Assembly (NCBI RefSeq): GCF_014649535.1
Contig: NZ_BMTF01000002.1
Coordinates: forward strand, 399,974 to 463,973
Direction of reading: 5' to 3'
Length of the DNA: 64,000 nt
Source: Streptomyces gelaticus
Lineage (GTDB): Bacteria > Actinomycetota > Actinomycetes > Streptomycetales > Streptomycetaceae
In this document: positions 18,408-26,500 of the stretch, piece after piece
How positions within the stretch are numbered: the stretch's first letter is position 1
How the letters are laid out: every line of letters begins with the position of its first letter
Notes under the pieces: model-generated
Database searches by the model: none
The model's input: the letters and a program-made list of their open reading frames with translations, nothing else
What the model was told of the DNA's origin: nothing
Program-made: the position numbers and the translations under genes

Positions 18408-19082
18408 CTATTCGGCTGTCTCCCGCTCCTGCGTGCCGGTTCTGCGGCGCGCCCCCTGTTGCGGGGGGCCTGTCAGCAGTCCTTCCACCAGGGCCCGTAC
18501 GGAATCCTCGAACAGCCGGTCCGGGTCGGTGGGCCGGGCCAGCGCGCGGGCCAGCGCCGGGTCGTCGTCCGCGGCGGACGCGGTCCACAGCTCGCCCTCG
18601 CCGGGTGACTGGACGGGGGACCGCTCCCGATTGCGTTCGACGAGCAGGAAGCCGACGGTCTGGAACTGCACCGCCCGCACCGCCGCCGCAGCCCGCGCCC
18701 CGCGCAGCCCCGCGGCGTGCACTTCGTGGACGAGGGCCTGTTGCGCGGGCAGGAACATCCGCTCGGTGAGCCCTCGTTCGTGGACCATCGCGATCAGATG
18801 CGGCCTGGCCCGCAGTTGGCGGCGCAGGCCGCGGGCGACCGAGACGATGCGGGCCGCCGGGGTCCGGCCGGCCGGGCGGAGGGTGCCCATTTCCTGCACG
18901 GTGCTCTCGACCAGGGCGTCCAGCAGCGATTCACGATTGCCGACGTGCCAGTAGATCGACGTCACCGCGGTGCCCAGTTCCGCGGCCAGAGCACGCATGG
19001 TGAGGGCCTGCGGGCCGTTCCGCCTCACCAGGGCGGCGGCCGTATCCAGGACCTGCTCGCGAGTCAGCGACGATCGCGCCAC
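18408..19082 (-). CDS. TetR/AcrR family transcriptional regulator
   Basis: A 224-residue repressor-type protein. Residues about 8-55 (LTREQVLDTAAALVRRNGPQALTMRALAAELGTAVTSIYWHVGNRESLLDALVEST) form the TetR N-terminal helix-turn-helix. The C-terminal ligand domain is helical and ends with an Arg/Gln-rich tail. GTG 19082 follows AAGGAG. It is divergent from the acetoacetate-decarboxylase-like operon, and a TGTAAC-N3-GTTACA palindrome lies in the shared 143-bp gap, so it very likely controls that operon and itself. The inducer is unknown, presumably a pathway intermediate. Confidence 0.92.
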   Translation of the reverse strand: MARSSLTREQVLDTAAALVRRNGPQALTMRALAAELGTAVTSIYWHVGNRESLLDALVESTVQEMGTLRPAGRTPAARIVSVARGLRRQLRARPHLIAMVHERGLTERMFLPAQQALVHEVHAAGLRGARAAAAVRAVQFQTVGFLLVERNRERSPVQSPGEGELWTASAADDDPALARALARPTDPDRLFEDSVRALVEGLLTGPPQQGARRRTGTQERETAE

Positions 19083-19143
19083 AGTGCTCCTTGATTCTCG
19101 AACTCCGTTACGTGCATGCCTATTTACCCTTCATCGACGTCGG

Positions 19144-19158
19144 TGTAACTGTGTTACA
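19144..19158. promoter_or_regulatory. Palindromic operator TGTAAC-TGT-GTTACA
   Basis: A perfect 6-3-6 palindrome in the divergent TetR/decarboxylase intergenic region, 62 bp from the TetR start and 68 bp from the decarboxylase start. Size and symmetry are typical of TetR-family operators. Confidence 0.7.
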
Positions 19159-19225
19159 GAACCTGGCGCGGAGAACCGAGACACGGAGAACCGATTCACG
19201 GACGACCGAGAAGGGGTGGTACGGC

Positions 19226-20026
19226 ATGGCACGTGTACGGTACGGCGCACGCACCGAGGCCGAGATCGCGACGGCCCGCGAGGCACGCTCCGCACTCCCC
19301 GACATCTGGTCCACCGGTGTGGTGGCCCTCTGGGAGAGCGACCCCGACGCGGTGGCGGCCGTCCTCCCACCGCCCCTCGAACCCGCACGGCGCCCGCTCG
19401 TCCGGGCGAGCATCAGTACGGTCGAACTCCCCGGCTACCCACTCGGCGCCGGCTCCGTCGCCGTCGCCGCCGTCCACGACGGGCACGAGGGCTGGTACCC
19501 GCTCGTCATGCCGATGACCCATGAACGGGCGCTGACCGGCGGCCGCGAGGTGTTCGGCGAACCGAAGAAGCTCGGCGAGGTGACCGTCGAACGCGACGGC
19601 CTCGTCGTCCGGGCCGCGCTCGCCCGGCACGGCATCGCGTTCGTCGAGGTGCGCGGCGCGGTCGGCGAACAGCTCCCGCTGCCCGAGCCGACGGCCAAGC
19701 TCGACTTCTACTTCAAATTCCTGCCCGCGGTGGACGGCGAAGGGTTCGACTCCGACCCCGTCCTGATCCACTGCACCCGCCACGAGAAGGTCCGCAGACT
19801 GGAACGCATATCGGGCGACGTGGTGCTGCGCGAGTCGGTGTACGACCCGGTCGCCGACCTCCCCGTACGACGGCTGGTCGACCTCACCATCGGCGAGAAG
19901 ACCAGCGACCAGCAGGGCAGGGCCGTGGAGCGGGTGAGCGCGAAGGCCCTGCTGCCGTACATCCACCAGCGCTACGACGACCCGCAGCAGATCCACGACG
20001 GACCGCCGGAGGGGAGCGTCCGATGA
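19226..20026 (+). CDS. Acetoacetate decarboxylase family protein
   Basis: 266 residues of the ADC fold. The Schiff-base region REVFGEPKKLGEVTVERDG (about 110-128) contains the conserved Lys pair expected for the catalytic lysine and its pKa-shifting neighbour. FYFKFLPAVDGEGFD and RRLERISGDVVLRES are further family features. The ATG 19226 follows AAGGGG. The family decarboxylates acetoacetate or acts on other beta-keto or alpha-keto acids, so substrate is open. It is the first gene of a four-gene operon and overlaps the following SDR start (ATGA). Confidence 0.9.
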   Translation: MARVRYGARTEAEIATAREARSALPDIWSTGVVALWESDPDAVAAVLPPPLEPARRPLVRASISTVELPGYPLGAGSVAVAAVHDGHEGWYPLVMPMTHERALTGGREVFGEPKKLGEVTVERDGLVVRAALARHGIAFVEVRGAVGEQLPLPEPTAKLDFYFKFLPAVDGEGFDSDPVLIHCTRHEKVRRLERISGDVVLRESVYDPVADLPVRRLVDLTIGEKTSDQQGRAVERVSAKALLPYIHQRYDDPQQIHDGPPEGSVR

Positions 20027-20907
20027 GACTGGAGAAGGGGCAGACCGCCGTCGTCACCGGCGCCGCGAGCGGCATCGGCCTCGCGATGGCACGCAGGTTC
20101 GCCGCCGAGGGGCTGAGCGTCGTCCTCGCCGATGTGGAGGAGGGCGCGCTCGACGGGGCGGCGCGCGAATTGCGCCGGGACGGTGCGCAGGTGCTGGCCC
20201 GGGTCGTCGACGTCGGCGAGCGGGAATCCGTACAGGCGCTGGCCGAAGCCGCGTACGACACCTTCGGCGCCGTGCATGTGCTGTGCAACAACGCCGGTGT
20301 CGGTTCCGGGGCCGAGGGCCGGATGTGGGAACACGAACCGAACGACTGGAAGTGGGCGTTCGCGGTCAATGTCTGGGGCGTCTTCCACGGCATCCAGGCG
20401 TTCGTGCCGCGCATGATCGCGGGCGGTGGTCCGGGTCATGTCGTCAACACCTCGTCCGGCGACGGCGGGATCGCCCCGCTGCCGACCGCCTCCGTGTACG
20501 CGGTCACCAAGTCCGCAGTCGTCACGATGACCGAGTCGCTGTACGCACATCTGAAGGCCGAGGGCGCACCGGTCGGCGCCTCGGTGCTCTTCCCCGGCCC
20601 GCACATGCTCCGTACCGGACTGTGGGAATCGCACCGCAACCGCCCGCAGCGGTACGCCAAGGAGCGCCCCCGCAAGACCCCGTACCGCAGCCTCGACCAG
20701 TGGGAGTCCGCCATGCGGGCGGCGGGCCACGAGGTGGAGTTCACCCCGGTGGAGGACGTCGCGGGGACCGTCGTGGACGGGATACGCGCCGACCGCTTCT
20801 GGATGCTGCCGCAGAGCGAGCACAGCGACCGGCAGATCCGCGCCAGGTCGCAGTCGATGCTCGACCGGGCCAACCCGTCGTACCTGGAGAGTTTCATACT
20901 CGACTGA
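20023..20907 (+). CDS. SDR family oxidoreductase
   Basis: A 294-residue classical short-chain dehydrogenase. It has the NAD(P)-binding TGAASGIGLAMARRF (about 12-26), NNAG in LCNNAGVGSG, catalytic Ser in NTSSGDGG and YxxxK in SVYAVTKSAVV. The C-terminal 90 residues are longer than in FabG-type enzymes and include RKTPYRSLDQWESAMRAAGHEVEF and a substrate-loop segment. ATG 20023 overlaps the decarboxylase stop. Probably oxidises or reduces an alcohol/ketone intermediate of the same pathway. Confidence 0.92.
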   Translation: MRLEKGQTAVVTGAASGIGLAMARRFAAEGLSVVLADVEEGALDGAARELRRDGAQVLARVVDVGERESVQALAEAAYDTFGAVHVLCNNAGVGSGAEGRMWEHEPNDWKWAFAVNVWGVFHGIQAFVPRMIAGGGPGHVVNTSSGDGGIAPLPTASVYAVTKSAVVTMTESLYAHLKAEGAPVGASVLFPGPHMLRTGLWESHRNRPQRYAKERPRKTPYRSLDQWESAMRAAGHEVEFTPVEDVAGTVVDGIRADRFWMLPQSEHSDRQIRARSQSMLDRANPSYLESFILD

Positions 20908-20917
20908 GGAGCGAGCG

Positions 20918-22195
20918 ATGACCGACGACCCGTACCTGATCATCTCCTCCGACTGCCACGCCGGGCTGCCGACCGAGGAGTACCGGCCCTATCTCGACCC
21001 CCGCTTCCACCGGGAGTTCGACGACTTCCTCGCCGGGCGCGAGCGCCGCCGCGAGGAGATGACCCGCCTCGGTGTACGCAACGAGGCCTTTGCCGACAAG
21101 TGGTTCCAGGACAACGAGGAAGGTCTGAAGGGCGGCTGGGACGCCGCCCGGCGTCTCAAGGAACTCGACGGCGACGGGGTGGCGGCCGAGGTCGTCTTCC
21201 CCGACGCGGACGCCGTCGACAGCCGGACCGCCGCCCCGTTCGGCGTGGGCCTCGGGCTCTCCGGCGACCAGGACCCCGAACTGGGCATGGCGGGCGCGCA
21301 GGCCCACAACCGCTGGCTCGCCGACTTCGTCTCGCAGAACCCCGAACGCCACTGCGGGGTCGCCCTGTTGCCCGTCACCGGGGAGGTCGACCGGGTCGTC
21401 GCGGAGATCCACCGGGCCAAGGAATCCGGACTCGGCGCACTCATGATCCCGTCCATGTGGGTGGACAAGGCCCCGTATCACGACCGTCGTTACGACCCCG
21501 TGTGGGCGGCCGCCGCCGAGACGGCCATGCCGGTGGTCACGCACTCCGGTGCGGCCCCGCGCCACGAGTACGGCGACCACCTCGGGATCTACGTCTCCGA
21601 GGTCACCTGGTGGCCGTCCCGCCCGCTCTGGTTCCTGCTCTGGTCGGGCGCCTTCGAACGCCACCCCGGGCTGAGGTTCGGCGTCGCCGAGTCCGGCTGC
21701 TGGTGGCTGCCGAACCTCCTCTGGTTCATGGACCGGCTCTACCTGGGTGCCCACGGCGGCAAGAAACTCTCCCCGTTCGCCGAGCTGAAGCGGCCCCCGC
21801 ACGAGTATCTCGACCGCCAGGTCTTCATCTGCGCCACGAACACCAAGCGCCGCGAACTGGCCCAGCGGTACGAGATCGGTGTCGACAACATCCTGTGGGG
21901 CAGCGACTTCCCGCATCCCGAAGGCACCTGGCCGAACACGGCGAACTGGCTGCGCAACACCTTCCACGACATTCCGGTGGCCGAGACCCGCCGCATGCTG
22001 GGCCTTGCCGCGGCGGAGGTCTTCGGCTTCGACACGGCGAAGCTCGCGCCGGTCGCCGAGCGCATCGGCCCCACACCCGAGGACCTGGGCCAGAGCGCCG
22101 ACCAGGCGGCGGTCGAGGCGTCCTGGGCACGCTCGCGGGAGGTCGGCCGGCACTGGCTGACCGACCACGACTTCCCGGTCCTGGGGGTCCGGTGA
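20918..22195 (+). CDS. Amidohydrolase family protein (ACMSD-like), copy 1
   Basis: A 425-residue TIM-barrel metal-dependent hydrolase or decarboxylase of the amidohydrolase-2 group. The N-terminal IISSDCHAGLPTEEYRPYLD keeps a DxH but lacks the usual HxH pair. VVTHSGAAPRHEYGDH supplies the barrel His, FGVAESGCWWLP follows, and ILWGSDFPHPEGTWPNT carries the late metal-binding Asp. ACMSD-type enzymes remove CO2 or cleave C-C bonds of ring-fission products. The start is ATG 20918 after GAGGAGCG, 10 bp downstream of the SDR. Its stop overlaps the start of copy 2. Confidence 0.9.
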   Translation: MTDDPYLIISSDCHAGLPTEEYRPYLDPRFHREFDDFLAGRERRREEMTRLGVRNEAFADKWFQDNEEGLKGGWDAARRLKELDGDGVAAEVVFPDADAVDSRTAAPFGVGLGLSGDQDPELGMAGAQAHNRWLADFVSQNPERHCGVALLPVTGEVDRVVAEIHRAKESGLGALMIPSMWVDKAPYHDRRYDPVWAAAAETAMPVVTHSGAAPRHEYGDHLGIYVSEVTWWPSRPLWFLLWSGAFERHPGLRFGVAESGCWWLPNLLWFMDRLYLGAHGGKKLSPFAELKRPPHEYLDRQVFICATNTKRRELAQRYEIGVDNILWGSDFPHPEGTWPNTANWLRNTFHDIPVAETRRMLGLAAAEVFGFDTAKLAPVAERIGPTPEDLGQSADQAAVEASWARSREVGRHWLTDHDFPVLGVR

Positions 22196-23418
22196 TGGAC
22201 CGCTACACGGTCATCTCCGCAGACTGCCACGCCGGAGCCGATCTCCTCGACTACAGGCCCTATCTGGAGGCCAAGTACCACGACGACTTCGACGCGTGGG
22301 CAGCGGCATACGTCAACCCGTACGAGGACCTCCTCGCCGACACCGCCGACCGCAACTGGAACTCCGCACGCCGCGTCGCGGAGCTGGAGGCGGACGGCAT
22401 CGTCGCGGAGGTCGTCTTCCCCAACACCATCCCGCCCTTCTTCCCCTCCGCCTCCCTGATGGCGCCCGCGCCGACGCGGGCGGACTACGAACAGCGCTGG
22501 GCCGGCCTGCGCGCCCACAACCGCTGGCTCGCCGACTTCTGCGCGCAGGTGCCGGGCCGGCGGGCGGGCGTCGCGCAGATCCTCCTCAACGATCCGACGG
22601 AGGCGGTCCGCGAGGTCCGCCGCACGAAGGAGGCGGGGCTCACCGGCGGCATCCTGCTGCCCGGCACTCCGCCGGGATCCGGCATCCCGGAGCTGTACTC
22701 CCAGGTGTACGACCCGCTGTGGGAGGTCTGCGAGGAGCTGGACGTACCCGTGAACCACCACGGCGGATCGGCCTCCCCGCCGCTCGGCGACGAACCGGCG
22801 GCGCGTGCGGTCTTCATGGTGGAGACGACCTGGTTCTCCCACCGGGCGCTGTGGCACCTGATCTTCGGCGGGGCTTTCCGTCGCCATCCCGGACTGAAAC
22901 TGGTCCTCACCGAACAGGGCTCCGGCTGGATCCCGGGCGTCGTGGAGATGCTGGACTACTACCACGGACGTCTGGTCGCGGCGGCGACGGGGGCATCCAC
23001 CGCCGAGTCCAAATTCGGCGCAGGGCTTGCCGCTTCGATGGGCGCGAGCCCCGGTGAGGTGTGGCGGGACAACTGTTACGTCGGCGCCAGCTTCATGCGG
23101 CCGCACGAGGTGCCGCTGCGCGACCGGATCGGCATCGACAAGATCATGTGGGGCAGCGACTACCCGCACGACGAGGGGACCGCCCCGTACTCGCGAGAGG
23201 GCCTGCGGATCGCGTATGCGGGCCTGCCGCCCGAGGAGATCGCGGCGATGGCCGGCGGCAATGCCGCGCGCGTCTACGGGTTCGACCTGGCGGCGCTGGA
23301 CCGTGTCGCCGCGACCGTCGGCCCGACGGTGGAGGAGATCGCCGAACCCCTGAAGGAGGTCCCGCCCGACGCGACCAGCCCCGCCTTCGCGCGGGGCGGG
23401 TCGGTACGCGTCTGGTGA
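22195..23418 (+). CDS. Amidohydrolase family protein (ACMSD-like), copy 2
   Basis: 407 residues and clearly paralogous to the preceding gene: ISADCHAGADLLDYRPYLE, LRAHNRWLADFCAQ, VNHHGGSASPP, LVLTEQGSGWIPGVVEMLDYYHGR and IMWGSDYPHDEGTAPYSREGL align segment by segment. It too has DxHAG rather than HxH at the first metal position. ATG 22195 shares its A with the previous TGA (a GTG at 22192 is an alternative). Two adjacent members may act on successive intermediates or form a hetero-oligomer. It is the last gene of the TetR-controlled unit. Confidence 0.9.
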   Translation: MDRYTVISADCHAGADLLDYRPYLEAKYHDDFDAWAAAYVNPYEDLLADTADRNWNSARRVAELEADGIVAEVVFPNTIPPFFPSASLMAPAPTRADYEQRWAGLRAHNRWLADFCAQVPGRRAGVAQILLNDPTEAVREVRRTKEAGLTGGILLPGTPPGSGIPELYSQVYDPLWEVCEELDVPVNHHGGSASPPLGDEPAARAVFMVETTWFSHRALWHLIFGGAFRRHPGLKLVLTEQGSGWIPGVVEMLDYYHGRLVAAATGASTAESKFGAGLAASMGASPGEVWRDNCYVGASFMRPHEVPLRDRIGIDKIMWGSDYPHDEGTAPYSREGLRIAYAGLPPEEIAAMAGGNAARVYGFDLAALDRVAATVGPTVEEIAEPLKEVPPDATSPAFARGGSVRVW

Positions 23419-23506
23419 TCCGCAGTCGTCGACCCCCGTCCGGTCCGCCGCTCACCTGTGGCATGGTGATCTGCACCGATCAGGCCCGACGGGGGAGGCG
23501 ACGGTC

Positions 23507-26500
23507 ATGGGCGAAAGCAGGCAGGCACTGCTCATCGCTGTGCCGCAGTACGAACTGAACGACCATTTCCCGGACTTGACCCATGCCGTGCACCGGGACG
23601 TCGAGCTGATGGACGCCGCGCTGCGCTCGTCCGGATACAGCGTCGAGACGCTGGGGCTCTCTTCGGACCGTCCGGCTCTGCGCTCCCGGATCGTCAGCGC
23701 CATCAGCCGGGTCTGTTGTACGGCACCGGAGGACGGCACCGTACTGATCCACTTCACCGGCCACGGACTGTCCGTCGACGGCGCCGACTACCTCGTGCCC
23801 TCGGAGGCACAGCTCAACTGGTCGACCGATCCGCCGCATGTCGACGCCGACAGCCTGATCGGCCTCGATCTGACGACGCTGCTCAAGGGCTGCAGGGCCG
23901 GCACGGTCCTGCTCAGCATCGACGCCTGCCGTGATGCCCATCAACCGGACGGTGCGGGCTCCTTCGGCGGGCCCGCGACCAACTTTCCGTCGTGGCGGGA
24001 CCGGGTGGCCGTTGTCTTCGGCTGTGCGGCGGGCCAGACGTGTGGTTCGGACGATCTCCTGGGCAGCCACTTCACCCGGGCGCTCGCGGACGCCCTGGCC
24101 TCGGACACGTCCCCGCGGACCGTCGGCGACGTCATCTCCCACACTGTCCGCAGAACCGCGGAATTCGCCCGGATCGCCCAGCACGAGCAACGGCCCACCG
24201 TGCACTACGCGCCGAGTGGCCCCGCGGCGATCGCCGGCACCGAACTCTGCGCCGGAAAGACTCTCCAGGAGGAGTGGTCCGTCGCAATCCGCGATCCGGA
24301 GCTGTGGGCGGCCGTCCAGTGCGGTGAGGACCGCAGAAGCGAACTGCAGCAGGCCCTGGAGCGGTTGGCCCTGGAGTGCGCCAGGCTGCGGGCCCAGGCA
24401 CTGGCCGAGACCCCCGACCCCTGGGCCGACGACGGCTATCCGGTACGGGTGCTGGCGACCGGACTGCGGGCGCTGCTGGCTCCGTCGGTGACCCTCGGCG
24501 GTCCGCTGCTGGACCCGTCCGAGATCGCCGTGCTCCTGGCCGCGCCGTTCGTCCGCGAGGCCGTCTACGCCATGGGTGTCAAGGAGGCGGCGGCCGCCCT
24601 GCCTTTCCAGCTCGAACCGGCGGTGGGTGAACTGGGGTGCTACGAGGCCAGGATCGATCTTGAGCACACGTACGCCGCGCATCCGCTGATCTGGCGGAAG
24701 GGGCGCGAACTGGCGAGCAGGGGCGCGCACGAGGAAGCAGGGGCTGTTGCCGCTTGGCTGATGCACCGTCATGTTGCGGGACGCGAAGAGCTCTGGGACA
24801 CCTATGCACCAGGCCTGCTCGCACCGCTCGCCTTCGCCGTGCTCGGTACCAGTGAGGCCTCCGCCCGGTCCGCGGAGCTGATGGACGGGCTGATGCGGGT
24901 CTGCCGTCAGACCGCCGTCGTTCCGTCGCAGCCGTATGCCGGGGAGCGCGAAGGCGCCGACGGGCCGCAGCGGCCGGAGCAGGTCGTGCCGCGCACCGGT
25001 CCTGCCGAACGGTGGCGCCCGCGTGAACTGTCCTGGCTGATCGGCCTCGCGGGTCTCCTCGGTGGAGATCTCCGTGACATGCCGGGCGTCCTGGTGGACA
25101 ACATCGGCGTCACGGACGGCCTCGTCCCCGCCCAGGCGGTCGCCGGTGTCCAGGAGCTGCGCTGGTCCAGAGACCGCCTCGGGACCTCTGTCGACCTGGA
25201 CCTGCCCTGCCCGCACCCCGCGGTGCACGCCGCACTGGAGACGCTGACGGGCTGGGCCGACGACGCCGTGCAGCACATCAAGCAGCACCTCGCGCCGGGC
25301 GAGTCCGGAGGCCCGCTCACTCATCTCCCCGAACGCGTGACCTGCCGCAAACTGCGTCCCCAGTACGACGCCGCCGGCCGTGGCGACGCCTACGGGCTGC
25401 CGCTCATGCGCTTCAGCCTCGCCGAGGACGAGATGCGTGAACTCCTCATGGGGTCCCAGTTGTACGGCGACCGGACCCTGGCCCTGCGCGAGCTCTACCA
25501 GAACGCCCTCGACGCCTGCCGTTATCGCAAGGCACGTGTGCGGTACGGCGAGCTGAAGGAGGGTATCCGGCAGGCCTGGGACAGCGAGATCGTCTTCCGG
25601 CAGGGCGTCGACGACGACGGCCGGCCGTACGTGGAGTGCGAGGACAACGGCGTAGGGATGGGCCAGGCCGCTCTGCGGAGCACGTTCTCTCGGGCGGGCC
25701 GCCGGTTCGAGCAGTCCAGGGAGTACCGGAGAGAGCAGGCCCGCTGGCGTGCGGTGGACAAGGACCTCAGGCTCTATCCGAACAGCCGTTTCGGTATTGG
25801 TGTGTTCAGCTACTTCATGCTGGCAGACGAAATCAGCATCTGGACACGGGTCACGGACGAGTTCGGCCGCCCGGAGTCCAGTCGCGGGCTGCGCGTGGAC
25901 ATCGCGTCGAGCGGGAGTCTCTTCCGTATCAAGGAGAGCGACGCTGCCCAGCCGGGTGGCGGGACTCGGGTGCGGCTGTATCTCAACGGCGACACGATCG
26001 ACGTGGCGAACGAACTGGCCAAGCATGTGTGGCTCAGCGACTGCACCATGCGGGTGGAGCAAAGCGGTGCCGTGGTCAAGGAGTGGGAGAAGGGCGTCCT
26101 CTACTACGCCGGAGAAGCTTCGGGCCCGGTAAAGGCTGGTCAGCACGTGTGGTGGGTTCCCGGGCAGGGCTGCCTGCTGGTCGACGGTATCTGGACGCCG
26201 ACGAACAGCCGCGAAGAGGCGCCGAGCAGGTCGTCCAGGGGTTATCTCACGAGCCGTTCGGTTTCGGAGGCAGTTCCCTACGGGTGCGTCGTGGATCTCA
26301 GGGAGACTCATTCTCCGGATCTGAATACCAGCAGGACCCAGATTCTGAAGTTCGACAGAAAATGGATGACAAGCCACGTCCGCGCACTGGCCCAGCGCAT
26401 GGATCTTCCTTCGTGGTTCACCGTGGAGTGGCTGTGGAATTTCGCGATCAGCGACTTCGGCAGTGCGGAACTGCTGGTCGCCAGACTTCTCGATGCCGAT

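Noticed and set aside
23480..26377. A 965-codon leftward frame opposite the caspase/ATPase gene
   Set aside because: Low-complexity translation and antisense to intact motifs.
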